Shown piece after piece: positions 21,114-31,944 of a DNA stretch of 64,000 nucleotides; position 1 is the stretch's first letter; every line of letters starts with the position of its first letter. The notes under the pieces were generated by a model that did no database searches, was not told where the DNA came from, and saw only the letters and a program-made list of their open reading frames with translations. A program made the position numbers and the translations under genes. The DNA comes from Charina bottae (taxonomy: Eukaryota; Chordata; Lepidosauria; Squamata; Charinaidae), in assembly GCA_023362775.1 (NCBI GenBank), contig JALMGJ010000029.1:3669268-3733267 (forward strand), written 5' to 3'.

Positions 21114-23245
21114 TTCTAAGATGACTAGCAGAAATGTAAATATGCTGTTGATTATCATCTCCAGTTCCCTGTAACTCCAACAAAACTGATATACAGTAAG
21201 CAATATTGCTCTTCCTCCCTTTCTTCTTGTATCCCATAACAGACTTTTGGTCTTCAGAGAAACAGGTTTCCTTGGTGGCCCCAATTGGCTTGTAGAAGTT
21301 GCAAAACAGAAAGGAAAATAAGATGTACCCTTTCTGTCTGATGATCTATCTGATGATCTATCCTCATTTTTGCAAAGCCCTAATTTTCCCCCCTACATCA
21401 GTCTCCTAATTTCCTTACTGACTCCCTGCTTCTCTCTCCTCTTAGCCATTTTTGGCTGAAGTTTAGGTGGCAAAACTACTGGAGGCAGGGTTGTATGGCA
21501 TATATCACCCCAAATCTATATTGTTATTGATATTCATCTGTTGGTTCACCTTGGGTTGATAATTTTCCCTTTAAATGTTGGACTTGCTGATATTTGCAGT
21601 AGGAAATGGCAGCTGTGCAATCTGTAAACTTGGAATAGCAAAATTGTGATAGACATTTCTGCCAATCAGTTTCTCTAATGGTACCCTCCCAATTATTGAA
21701 AAAAGAAGGCATCCCCTTGCCCTGGGGGACCCCAAGAATGGGAAATGGCTCTCAAGGGAAGTAGGACCGAATCGGCAAAGCTGGAGCCCCACTCAGCCAA
21801 ATGAATCAGAGGGCCTCGACTATGTGAATCAATCAGCTAAAGAGGCAGCTCCTTTAAAGCCATTTCAAAAGTCCCAAATTACCTGTTTGCACATTGAAGC
21901 TGAGTTAAGGCACATTTCCAAAGAGCTAAGCATGCCTTCACTGTTCCACTCTGATTGAATTAGAATGTTTTATAGAGCTCAAAGCACATTGCAGCATATA
22001 TGGGAGTGGGAGCTGAAAGGCCACTGACTTTTTCAGGGTATGCAGTTACAGTATCACACCCGACATGCTGCACATGAAAGCCAGAGCTTCTCTCAAATGA
22101 TCCGGTCCAATAATTCAGAACTTGGGAGAAAACGCTACTCCAGCTGCTCTAAATGAGAGAAGAGGAGAAGCCATCCTGAATGACTTTCAAGGACAATTCA
22201 GTTGACCTCACTCATTATCTGGTTCAGTGTATTATCTTGCTTGTAATGTGTGTGCCACTATTGGTTCAAGGACTACACACAAGCAAATCAGAACAAGACC
22301 CCCTCCTCTTTCTGGTTGCTGGTATCTCTGGATTAGTATTATTTTATGGGAAGAGAAATCAACACATACTTTATTACCATCAATGATCCAGGTGAAAAAA
22401 ACAAAAACATGTGAGAACACAATAACCAAGGATACCATGTTTGATGGCACTTTAATCACTGCAAGACAGAACTTAGCCACAATGCTGGTAAACATCAGCT
22501 TCATTTAGGAAAGACATTTGCTAAATGCAGACTTTGCTAACTGTAAAGGCACATTCATGGCTGAGAATTACCTGCACACCTTGCCAAGGGCTTCTCCAAA
22601 CCATAGTATGGCCCTCAGGTTTGCCTAGACTGGTTTTCCAATCACATCTCTTTTTCAAGTTAGTAAGGTCTGTTCTTATTTATCAAAAAAGACATGACTA
22701 AACAATCTAGTAGCCGTCGCCTTTATAGGGAGGCAGACAGCTAACACTGTACAGCTGCCTAGTGTCTGACTGGCACTTTGCCATTTGCCTTCATTTGACA
22801 GTAGCGATCCAAAAAGAAAATCAAACACACCAATTCAAGTCTCTAAACGCCTTTCCTTGAATTGTCAAGTAAGTTCTCAAACTTATAGTATTCCACACAT
22901 TTCATTTGGTAGCAAGCATTTTTAAAATATTTGTATTGTTATTATTGGGAAGATACCACTCGTTTTATGGATGATGGTTTGAAACCAGGTAGATGGACTT
23001 AAATGTTGCTCAGCCTTTCTCCAGTGGATCTTGAGACTAGGAGCCTTGATGCTGAATAGATCCACGTAGAAGACTAATTAAAAAAAAATGAGACTGAAGA
23101 AACTGCCATCTTCCAGACTGATAAAAGCCAGAATACAATAAGTGATTCCAAAAGAAAGATAAAAGTGATGGGAGGAGAGATTGAGAGTTTTAACTGGTTC
23201 CCTCCCTCCTATGATCCTGACAACATTTCCCTTCCCAAAGCTTTC

Positions 23246-23294
23246 ATTTGCATTTCAAGAGAAGGCAGCCCTGGCCTTCCCTTGAAATGCAAAT
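23246..23294. promoter_or_regulatory. Inverted octamer hairpin (ATTTGCAT...ATGCAAAT)
   Basis: 21-bp arms with one mismatch around a 7-bp loop; each arm begins with the POU/Oct octamer ATTTGCAT. The arm core TTTCAAGAGAAG recurs at 23439-23451. Any regulatory role is speculation. Copy B: 60673-60721. Confidence 0.35.
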
Positions 23295-24294
23295 AACATC
23301 TTCTGAAAAGTGATTTATGTGGGGACAGTGGTAGAAATAAAGAGCAGCTTTCGGAAGCCCAGCCATCAAGGGAGAATAAGGAGTTTCATTAATTTCCCAC
23401 AACCCAAAACATAAATTACTTCTCAGGAGTTGCCGTTTACATTTCAAGAGAAGTCTCCATTGATACTAATGTCAAGTCCAGGACAGGAAGAGAAAAAGTT
23501 ACTCTACCACATTACATGATCAGGCTCCTAAAAACTGCAATTTGCATAGTGAAAAATTTAGCAATACAGCTATACATCCATGTATTAATTGTGTTTACAC
23601 ATTCACACAATTAATGTCAATTCTGGTTTGACCTCCAGCCTGTTGAATGACTGGAAGGCATCCGGTGCCACAGAAAGGTCATTTTGTATAGGTCACTTTG
23701 AACAAAAACCCATACAAATGAACAGCTGGTTGGTCAGGACTTTAAACTGGAAGCCAAAGAGACTGACAGGAGGTCTTTCCAGCCAAGTGGTATCTAGTGT
23801 TCATTCACATCATCTCCTTCTTTCCTCCCACACCTCCCCCTCAGTGAGGGCAATCTTACGGCTGAAGATATGCAATGGCTTCTCTAATTGGCAATAAGTC
23901 TCTCACCACACAACATGAATAAAAAAGCTGGAAGTAGGAGAGAAGGAAGGTCCAATCCTTACAGTCTGCTCCCTGTTGAAAGTTGCCTTAAGGTCTGGTA
24001 GTTTTTACTTGTCCTCAATGTTGCCAGGAAGAACCTAGATCTTCACTTAGCTGCTGCTGCTATCATCATCATCACCATCTTCATCATCTTTATATGTGAC
24101 TATGATAATACAGCATAGAAAATAAGATTTAACTGTAAAACAAGTAGCAGCATGTAATGGCAACCTGCGGAAGACCTTTGTATTTCGAGGAGTTAGGTGG
24201 CATGTTTTGATTTTCCTTCCCCACACCTAGGAGATTAGAGTTTATTTTGAGTTATACTGATGTTTAATTGGCTTGTTTTTGTTGCTGTTTGGCA

Positions 24295-24955
24295 TGAGGG
24301 GGGGGGGGAGAGAATAGGTATATGTTCACTCCTCCAGCAGCCCTTCAGAACATATCTCTGTGGGAAGTGGGGGGAGAGAAAGTCCCCAGCTTGTTAGGTT
24401 CACTCCTCCAGCCAGTCTTTTAGCGGCTTGGAATGGGGGGGATGATGATAAGAGATTGTTTTGGTTAAGCACTTGCTTATCTGATCGCTTTCCCAGGTTA
24501 TTGGAATGATGTCATGGTCAGGTGCTGGACCACATGAAGAATCCCAGTCAAGGTCAGGCCATGCAGCTTCAGTACCATGGAAACTTGGTCATGGGGTTTG
24601 GGAGCCAGGCTTTGATAAAAACCTTAGGATTATCTTTGGAGTTTGGGAGTCCACACAGGCCTGAGTGCTGGGTGCTGTGAAAATTGCCACCTTGGGGTAT
24701 CTCCGCTGTCCTTATTAGAGGGCTCCTGGCAGCCTATGGGAGATTAGGTATCACCTTGTTTGCTTGGTATGTATGTATTTCTGTATGCTATGCTATGCTT
24801 GTTATGCTTTGTAAACTGTGTTTAGACTGTGTTTAACTTTGTTTGTTTATAATAAAGCTTTAAGTTTCTTTATCCACTGGTGTGCTATTATCTCTGGATC
24901 TAAAAGAATCAATTGCCCCAGCCCCTGATCAAAGAGGCGTGGACTCTTGGCAATA
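24295..24955 (+). mobile_element. Candidate solo LTR (ERV-like)
   Basis: The region has an LTR-like layout: unique U3-like sequence, a polyadenylation signal AATAAA at 24851-24856, then a short R/U5-like stretch (TTCTTTATCCACTGGTGTGC...). TTGGCA occurs just before the left end and again near 24938, a possible flank. Clear TG...CA borders with a 5-bp target duplication were not resolved, so boundaries are approximate. No internal coding region is present. Copy B: about 61721-62380. Confidence 0.4.
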
Positions 24956-25783
24956 CACAGCATCACAAAATCATAAAATCGTAGCATCTTAAACCTAGGA
25001 TAACTAGAACAACGAGTCACACAGCAGAAGATTTATATGATGCATCATGCAGTCATGCAGAGGAAATCTAAATGTCAATGCCTTTATCTAAGATAATGTG
25101 TTTAACCTGATACTGTTCCACCCTCAACATAAATATTTCTGGCAGAGGATATGGCTATTCAGGTTGTGCTAAAGCTGCCAGTTAACCCTATTACAACTTT
25201 TAAAGCCCATTTTTACAACTTGTTGTGGTATATTTGCAACACACACACACACACACCAACATATTTTGTGAAACATTAAGATAACGAACAAAAGCTATTA
25301 GTAAGGCAAGATGTGCTACCTTTATGGGATTTTTAGGAATGGCAACTATGTTGGAAAATGTCTTGTAGTTGAATAAAAATGGCTGTAGAATAAGTGCATT
25401 CATAGGAGTAAGTCTGGGGTCTCTCACACATCTTAGCAGCCCAAATGTGGTCCTACTTCAAAAACAGATGGGAAATGTAACTGTCTTATCAAGCTAATCC
25501 AGGAAATAGAATAAAAGATTGGGTTTTCTCTTATTGTCCTGTTCCAACTAAGACTCAAAGCAGGAAACAATTACTTTTTATTTATCAGCAATATATACAA
25601 TAAATGCACACCGGTTGATAGCTCACTCGCATGCAGTCGTGGGAATATGCAGCGATGGCATGGCGCAAAAAGGTAGTCCACGTGGCGGAAAGGTGAGGTC
25701 TGGAAGTGAGGCTGGCGCAGCCACAAGGCAGGGCTTGGGATCGGAGTCCGGTGTGGTAACAAGGCAAGGCACAAGAGTGCAGT

Positions 25784-26248
25784 TGTGAGGATCGTAGCCT
25801 TAAATCCTAATATCAGCAACTTTCACCAGGAGCCATTTAAGCCAAAGGGAAAAGCTGTTTATTAGAACAAGTATGCATAAATCCAAGTTGAAGTTACGAA
25901 TGAAAAAGCCCGCACAAAGTATCAATTAAATCATGCCCACTCTCTAACGTTCCAGCCCAATCCAGCGTCATCAGTCTCCAGCATTTTTCCTCCTTGATTT
26001 CCCCTCCTCCCTTTTCCTGTTCACTTGCAGACATTCTCAGATGATAGAATGGTGCTGACCTTGACAGTCTGTCTCAGTTCTGTTTCTCTAACGATTACAC
26101 TGGAATGTGCCCAGCCCACCCCCTTTTCCCCGCGTCTACTCTACATCAACCTAGCTCTAATCGTTACACGTATCTAACCCTTAATTTAATGGCAGGATGT
26201 GGAATTCGAACCCAGTCGTCTGCTGTGTTCGCAATCCACATCATGACA
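25784..26248 (-). mobile_element. Solo LTR inside a minisatellite
   Basis: A 465-bp insertion beginning TGTGAGGATC and ending CATGACA on the plus strand (TG...CA), with perfect 5-bp target duplications GCAGT at 25779-25783 and 26249-26253. Removing it restores the 36-bp minisatellite period exactly. A polyadenylation signal AATAAA on the minus strand (25858-25863), about 75 bp before the LTR's 3' edge, gives its orientation. There is no internal retroviral region. Family (Gypsy or ERV) is not determined. Copy B: 63209-63673. Confidence 0.82.
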
Positions 26249-26961
26249 GCAGTCCAGCGCGGCAACAAGGTGAGGCATGGAAGGAAAGTCCTGCACGGTG
26301 GCAAGGCAAGGCAAGGCTTGGAAGCGGAATCCAGTGCGGCAACAAGACGAGGCACAGAAAGGCAGTCCTGCGTGGCAGCAAGGCAAGGCTTGGACACGGA
26401 ATCCGGCGCGACAGCAAGGCAAAGGTTGGAAACGGGCTCCAGAGTGGTAACAGGGCAATTCACGGGAGAGAGGTCCAGCGCAGCAGCAAGGCAAGGCTCA
26501 GAGACAGGGTCTGGCATGGTCACCAGGCAAGGTACGGGAGCGAAGTCCGACACGGCAGCAGGACGAGGCTCATAGGCACAATCCGGCGTGGCAGCAAAGC
26601 ACGGCTCGGGATCTTGGCTCCCCTCGGTGGGGACAGGTGTCTGTGTCGGGCTGCATTGACGGTTGTCTCCGGCAACCTGTTCTGGTTTCTGGCATCTTTT
26701 AGCCTTTCGACTTTCCCGCCATTTATGCGTAGGAGCCAATCGCACCTCTCGCTGCTCAGCCCGTCTCTCTGCCCTCCTTTCTCGAGCATTGATAGGTGGC
26801 AGTGAATCCACCCCCTGGCTTTCTCCAATCAGTGGCGTTGAATCTTGCCACCCAAAGCTCAGTGTTGTCTCTTCCCTTTGTTCAATTTTTGTGCCTTCCC
26901 CACTCTTTCCCGCCTTTTCAATGGTCGGCTCCCCCTCCTCCACCTCGGACTCAACCTCCAT
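26164..26961 (-). CDS. Unrecognised ORF with acidic N-terminus and 12-residue repeats, broken by an LTR
   Basis: The ATG at 26961 opens a frame of 265 residues, the last ~29 of which come from the solo LTR. The first ~40 residues are acidic (MEVESEVEEGEP), residues ~75-100 are Arg/Lys-rich (ERRAERRAEQREVRL), then seven or more 12-residue repeats follow of the type CLAAALDLSP. TATATAAG lies just upstream (26970-26977), and a minus-strand AATAAA occurs near 25575, beyond the far-side repeats. Before the LTR insertion the frame probably ran on into those repeats, but two 35-bp units would shift it. It may be a retroelement gag-like or other transposon protein, or a decayed host gene; I recognise no domain. 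Copy B is cut by the window end. Confidence 0.35.
   Translation of the reverse strand: MEVESEVEEGEPTIEKAGKSGEGTKIEQREETTLSFGWQDSTPLIGESQGVDSLPPINARERRAERRAEQREVRLAPTHKWRESRKAKRCQKPEQVAGDNRQCSPTQTPVPTEGSQDPEPCFAATPDCAYEPRPAAVSDFAPVPCLVTMPDPVSEPCLAAALDLSPVNCPVTTLEPVSNLCLAVAPDSVSKPCLAATQDCLSVPRLVAALDSASKPCLALPPCRTFLPCLTLLPRWTAVMMWIANTADDWVRIPHPAIKLRVRYV
26253..26612. repeat. 36-bp minisatellite encoding 12-residue units
   Basis: About ten units, nearly all exactly 36 bp, each starting TCC(A/G/T)G and containing GGCA(A/G)CAAGGCAAGGC; one unit has 5 extra bases. About four more units, two of them 35 bp, continue on the far side of the solo LTR (about 25650-25783). Copy B part: 63678-64000. Confidence 0.88.
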
Positions 26962-27355
26962 CCTGACACTTATATAGGAGGACTTGTTCTCAGGTGATCA
27001 CAGAGATTCTATTTTGTCTCTGCAAAATAGGCAGAAAAAATATATTTTGAACACACAAAATACGTTCCAGGCTCATTTCAACCCAGCTTTAGTTCTATTG
27101 TTAGTTTATGCATCAAATCTTTTTATAGCTTTGTGTTTTCCAAGTCCACAGTTGCCACATACATACGTTCATATATGCATGCATAAAGTTCAGATGTTAT
27201 ATGAATCCTAAAATATTTGGACTGATGGTCCGTCTCACTTTTGCATAGACCAGTCCATTCTCTCCCATTCCCACATTCATTTCCATTTTTAAAAAGAAAA
27301 TCACCATAAAAATATTTTAACCTAATTTCTCAATCCAGGTTTGGATTCTTTAGAG

Positions 27356-27482
27356 CAGTGTTTCTCAACCTTGGCAACTTTAAAATGTGTGGACTTCAAC
27401 TCCCAGAATTCCCCAGCCAGCAAGAGGAATTCTGGGAGTTGAAGTCCACACATCCTAAAGTTGCCAAGGTTGAGAAACACTG
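27356..27482. mobile_element. hAT foldback MITE, diverged copy
   Basis: Same termini as 19801-19928 (CAGTGTTTCTCAACCT / AGGTTGAGAAACACTG) and the same core CTTCAACTCCCAGAATTCC in both arms. Arms differ at several positions. Flanks CTTTAGAG and TTTTAAAG agree at 6 of 8 bases. Confidence 0.82.
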
Positions 27483-27512
27483 TTTTAAAGCCTTTCCTGG
27501 AAAAGACATCGA

Positions 27513-27607
27513 AAACATCAAGATGGTAGCCACAACCACGCAATCAAAGCCCCAACCTTTGTTACATGTGTCATAATTGTGTGGTTGTGGCTGCCATCTT
27601 GATGTTT
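27513..27607. repeat. Palindromic dispersed repeat (CAAGATGGTAGCC family)
   Basis: Outer arms AAACATCAAGATGGTAGCC and GGCTGCCATCTTGATGTTT are inverted, with a further GCAATCAAAGCCCC segment inside. Related pieces lie at about 449-480, 11640-11720, 29368-29460 and 34040-34170. No family name is known to me. Confidence 0.5.
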
Positions 27608-27659
27608 CACACCCTTGTGGGCCTCCCTGCCAATTCATATCCAAACTCTGAAAAGTATG

Positions 27660-27705
27660 ACAATAAATAAATAAAATAAAATAATAAATAAATAAATAAA
27701 TAAAT
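27660..27705. repeat. (AATA)n microsatellite
   Basis: AAATA/AATAA units immediately before the L2/CR1 fragment. Confidence 0.9.
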
Positions 27706-27718
27706 GGTCATCTGAGGA

Positions 27719-28105
27719 ACTGTCTTGTCCCAATTACATTGACCCGTCCCACCTGGTCTGGCAGGAGAGGCTTGTTATGAACCCCGTCGGCTAACGAATT
27801 CCAACTGGCGGGGTCCTGGAGGAGACCCTTTTCTGCTGTTGCCCCCATCCTGTGGAACATCTTGCCCCAGAGGTGAGGTTGGCCCCCCACTCTTCAAGGA
27901 TTCTGGAAGAGCATTAAGACCTGGCTCTGCCACCTATCCAATCGTTGTATGCAGCCCTGGAGGTGGTTGGTGGGTATGCTCTCTCCGTCTTTTTAATTTT
28001 GTATATTTTTGTAAGATTTTTTATTCTCTTTTTTACTTGTAAGCTGCCTAGAGTCAGGTATACAGTGAGATGGGTGGCATATAAATTTAATAAATAAAAA
28101 AATAG
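27719..28105 (+). pseudogene. L2/CR1-type LINE 3' end
   Basis: The sequence around 27848-27930 carries the degenerate end of a LINE reverse-transcriptase frame of the L2/CR1 type: a Leu-Trp-Asn...Leu-Pro motif, then a Lys-Thr-Trp-Leu-like end, now out of frame. It is followed by a 3' UTR ending GCTGCCTAGAGTCAGG...GATGGGTGGCATATAAAT and a TAAATAAA tail. It is a 5'-truncated, inactive copy. Confidence 0.6.
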
Positions 28106-28109
28106 AGAG

Positions 28110-28900
28110 TGTTTGGTTGAAGAGAAATGACTGCAAGAGCACCCTTTACTGCAGCACCACGACAAGTGAACAGAAACAAAGCTTGCTTCCAGTAATTCCA
28201 GCTACATCGAACTATTTTAGAAAGGACATAGGAATGATCTTGGGGGGAGGGGGGATCTGGAACGATCTTCTCCATCACACAGGCAACACACATGTTCAAA
28301 ATTATTAAACCATTCTTTTGAACTAATTTTGGTTTTGGCATGCCTAATCTTTCCCTAAAGTGTATTTAATGCAAAAGGATTGTCATGTTTTATTCATAGA
28401 GAGGTCTGCAGCATTTATACTGTCTCAACCACAACTGTACATCCACACTGTGGAAGATCCACCCATCTCCACCCTTGTGGCATAAATTTATAGGGACATC
28501 TGTGGGGTGCTTTGCCTTCAGGGTGGACTTCTATTGTTACCGGTACATGGCATTACTGCTTTATTTCCTGAATGAAACTCAGTTGGATTTTGCTTTGTGT
28601 GTTTCAACTTTTCAGCCATGTGTTCAGTTATGCATTTTTGTGTAGTTTCTATTATTTGTGTTACATGAAAGAAAGGGAAATCATACCAAAGACAGTTTTC
28701 AATGTTTCATCTCATTTAGCCAGAGACAAAGCTGTTACACACTGTGATGATCAGAGATGAAACCTGGAAAATATCAGACATGAATAAGAGTTTCTTTCAT
28801 GCTGTTCTTACAGCGGTGAGACCTTTGAACCATATGGAATTATTTTCAAAATAACTTCTTCCCAAAGTAAGGAGGTTCCCCAAGCAGAGGCATCTTCTGC
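28110..28900. other. Unannotated stretch before the gap
   Basis: No gene or repeat recognised. Ends at the 100-N gap. Confidence 0.5.
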
Positions 28901-29000
28901 NNNNNNNNNNNNNNNNNNNNNNNNNNNNNNNNNNNNNNNNNNNNNNNNNNNNNNNNNNNNNNNNNNNNNNNNNNNNNNNNNNNNNNNNNNNNNNNNNNNN
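28901..29000. other. Assembly gap (100 N)
   Basis: Exactly 100 consecutive N. By convention this length usually marks a join of unknown size. It lies between the two large copies, so contigs on either side were joined without spanning sequence. Confidence 0.99.
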
Positions 29001-29040
29001 ACTTGGGGATGGCTGGTCCCATGAAGCCTCCCAGTATTAC

Positions 29041-29200
29041 CATTTTTAACATCTTTTATACTTGGATTTTATATTATTTATTATATTGTAATTTTATATT
29101 TATCTTTTTAAACTATGTTTTATTGTGAACCGCCCAGGGTCCCCGACAGGGGAGATTGGCAGTAATATAAATCTAATAAAATAAATAAATAAATAAACAA
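29041..29200 (+). repeat. CR1/L2-type LINE 3' UTR tail
   Basis: GTGAACCGCCCAGGGTCCCC, then GGAGATTGGCAGTAATATAAAT and an (AATA)n tail. It starts just after the assembly gap, so its 5' part may be missing from the assembly. Confidence 0.6.
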
Positions 29201-29669
29201 CAAGCTGTAAATTGAACTAAGAATCTTTGGTTCTGCACAGTTGCTAGGCAACATGCAGACAGAGTTTTTAATTGGCCCCATGATTAGCCTGATGGTTCTG
29301 CTCTTTGATGTTAAAATCAAGTTAACCTGAGTTTGCCCTTTTTTTGCATATGATCCCCTGCTAGGGCAGTGTCAAAAAAGTCAGTGACAGTCACAACTGC
29401 AATTGAAGCCCTGCCCCTCTTTTGTATGCATCATGAAATCATGGACGCCATCTTGCCTTTTTGTCCCCCACCCCACCCTATCCCCTACCATTACTATTCC
29501 AATAGGATCACAGTTTTCTGTACATCCTTCAATAAGTATGGTTCTGTTTCTTAATGATCATTTTCCAGTCTCACATACCTTCTCACCACAAGAATATTTA
29601 TACTAAAAGGAGATGGTTTTGCTTTTGTGTGGCTACCATGGATTTGATATGTCTCAATGAAATCCCAGC

Positions 29670-29673
29670 TGAA

Positions 29674-29733
<60 letters not shown>

Positions 29734-29741
29734 AGAGAGAG
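29670..29741. repeat. (GA)n microsatellite
   Basis: Nearly pure GA with single AA and TT interruptions. The Arg-Glu frame is an artefact. Confidence 0.95.
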
Positions 29742-30526
29742 ATTGTTCCTGCTGCTATGCTTAGCATAAACTGCGTTTCTGAAAGGATGTTGGGGTATAA
29801 ATGAAAAAATAAATAAATAGATAGCTTACTCAAGCTAGCAATAACTTGCTCAAATGGAATGTTCAGAGGATAGTCTTCAAGTGACTTTAGAAAATGATCA
29901 CAAATTCATTTTGGAATTTGGCTGTTGTTGAAGCCATGGAGTTGGTATAGCATGGCAAGAAGATTCAGGTATCAAAAGTCTCTGCACCAGACGATGAGAT
30001 AGTTTCTTCAACTCTCCTAGGGCTGTCAGGATGGACAAGAAAGCAAACAGTGGCTGATCTCTTATTGCTGAAGATATAAAATCCAGCTTTTACTCATCAC
30101 CCTAAGGCAAACAGCAGATCATTTGCTTTTGTAAAGTCTGCTTTTCTGTCTTGTAGCTCTTGTGACAGATCCAAGGTAAAAAAAGAACCTACAAGGCTTT
30201 CAAATAAGGTTGCTTATTCTTAAAGCCATAAGCAGCTAGAAGGGACCATCCTTTTGTATTTATTAGTTCAATTTTCACCGTGTCCTCCTAACAAAGCAGT
30301 ATTTACAACATACTGTAAATTAGTGACCTTTTTCATTCCAAAGTAATGAACTATTTAATCTTCCAATTTCATGTACTTTCTCTCCAGAGTAATCAGAAGA
30401 GGGCACTGAAATGGAACCATGAAGTAGGAGCTGTCCTGCCAAGTGTATCAGCATCCATGTGCATTCTACTAATGTCTGGCTACTACCTCCACAGAAGAAT
30501 TTTGGGGCCAATTAAAATGAACTTGA
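29742..30526. other. Unannotated stretch
   Basis: No gene recognised. Ends in two tandem copies of the L1 target sequence. Confidence 0.5.
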
Positions 30527-30545
30527 GGCCAATTAAAATGAACTT

Positions 30546-31607
30546 TTTTTTATTTAAACTTTATTGATTTTCAAAGTATAGATAAAATACAAAATAGAAA
30601 CTACAGAAAAGCATGAAAATAGAACTAAAAGAAAAAAGAAAAAACTATAAGGTGCAAATAGACAGAAAAACAAAGTCGAAAAGTGACTTCCAACTTTCTC
30701 CAATACAGATGTAGATAAATTTACAAAAATAATCTCATACCAATGATTAAACCATAGTAACATTATTTATATTAAAATAAACCAATTAATCACTAAAACC
30801 CAAAATCAAAACATCATTTTTTTCTACCACAAGCAAGTACTCTAGAAGTGGTTGCCAAACAGATAAAAATCCAGAAACTGAATGTTCTCTAATTAATGCT
30901 GTCAATTTAGCCATCTGGGCCAGATCCATTAATTTAACAATCCAATCTTCAACCGTAGGTATCTGTGGATCTTTCCATCTCTGTGCATATAAAAGTCTTG
31001 GAGCTGTGATCATATACAAAAGCAAAATTCCATATTGTTTCTCCAGCTCCTTCTCCATCAAACCCAAAAGGAACAGTTCCGGCTTTTTTTGTATATTCAC
31101 TTTTAAAATCTTTTGAATAATAATACATATTTGATCCCAAAATTTTTTGGCTTTCTCACAAGTCCACCAGAGATGATAAAAAGTTCCTTCACTTCTAACA
31201 AACATTAGTTACACCATTATACATTTTTGATAGTTTATCAGGGGTTAGATACCAATGATACATCATTTTATAAAAGTTCTCTTTTAAGTTATAATTTAAG
31301 GTGAATTTCAAACCTTTATTCCACATATTTTCCCATTGTTCAAGCATAATATTATATCCAAAATTCTTAGCCCATTTAATCATACATTCTTTTACCTGTT
31401 CATCTTCCAAATTCATCTGTAACATTTTGTACATTTTAGTAATAACATGTTCATCCTTCATACAAAGTTCTATTTCAAACTTAGTTATTTCATCAACAAA
31501 TTTAAAGTTCTTTTTATCCATTTTAAAGCATTCTGACAATTGCATATAGGTAAACCAGTAACATGTAAAACCTTCCAACCCTTAACATTTCCCTTGTTTT
31601 AAACTTT
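30546..31607 (-). pseudogene. 5'-truncated L1 LINE, ORF2 C-terminal part
   Basis: Minus-strand frames at 31578-31195 and 31205-30786 join across a frameshift to give the C-terminal region of L1 ORF2. The hallmark HLWWTCEKAKKFW segment (His...Cys, Trp) is followed by FLLGL and APRLLYAQRWK. Catalytic endonuclease and polymerase domains are missing. The insertion ends in a short T run on the plus strand (poly-A of the element) and is flanked by a 19-bp target duplication, GGCCAATTAAAATGAACTT at 30527-30545 and a one-mismatch copy at 31608-31626. It is not functional. It lies only in the spacer. Confidence 0.88.
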
Positions 31608-31726
31608 GGCCAATTTAAATGAACTTGATGGGGAAGGAGAGAATTAAACTCAGCAAAAGAGCTTGTTTAGAATTTAAGCTTCTGTATAGCAACAACAAAT
31701 TCGAATTGCCAACCAAAAATTTCGAA

Positions 31727-31936
31727 TTGCCAACCTAGCAATTCGAAAGCATGCAAATGCAAGTAGATGAATAGGTACCACTTCGGTGGTTAGGTAACAG
31801 CGTTCCGTGCGAGTCATGTGGCCACATGACCGTGGAAGCGTCTTCGGACAACACTGGCTCTTCGGCTAAGAAACGGAGATGAGCACCAACCCCTAGAGTC
31901 GGACACGACTGCACAAATGTGCGGGGGGAACGTTTA
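31727..31936 (+). mobile_element. Sauria SINE, 5'-truncated
   Basis: Starts at GCCAACCTAGCAATTCG and runs through GTAGATGAATAGGTACCAC, ACATGACCGTGGAAGCG and the tail TAGAGTCGGACACGACTGC to ACGTTTA. The tRNA head with A and B boxes is absent. The hAT at 31945 is inserted right at its 3' end. Confidence 0.85.
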
Positions 31937-31944
31937 CCTTATAG

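Larger units (their letters stand above)
19937..24294. other. Longest repeat-poor stretch of the duplicated unit
   Basis: Apart from the possible hAT fragment (20895-21113) and the octamer hairpin, I see no repeat or gene. This is the best place to test for conserved non-coding elements or single-copy depth. Confidence 0.5.
1..26576 (+). repeat. Copy A of a ~26.5-kb direct duplication
   Basis: Collinear with 37468-64000 over its whole length. Offsets between matching positions are 37467 at the start, 37463 after the CA repeat, 37460 after the GC-rich hAT, 37454 after the 8.3-kb microsatellite, 37414 after the (TTTTA)n tract, 37427 after a 20-bp tandem duplication in copy B, and 37425 at the end. 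Nearly all length change sits in microsatellites. Single-base differences seen by eye are few, for example near 2094, 5507, 6074, 6926, 12580, 20318, 24417 and 26550. The true left edge may lie upstream of the window and the right edge beyond the matched part, because copy B is cut by the window end. Confidence 0.97.

Noticed and set aside
26190..26215. TGGCAGGATGTGG taken as a retroviral primer-binding site
   Set aside because: It lies inside the solo LTR once borders are set by the GCAGT duplications, and the element's orientation is the opposite.
26969..26980. TATATAAG as a confirmed promoter for the 12-residue-repeat frame
   Set aside because: It lies only about 10 bases before the ATG, so a start site ~30 bases downstream would fall inside the frame. 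Kept only as a remark.
28846..29052. 68-codon frame crossing the gap
   Set aside because: Half of it is made of N.
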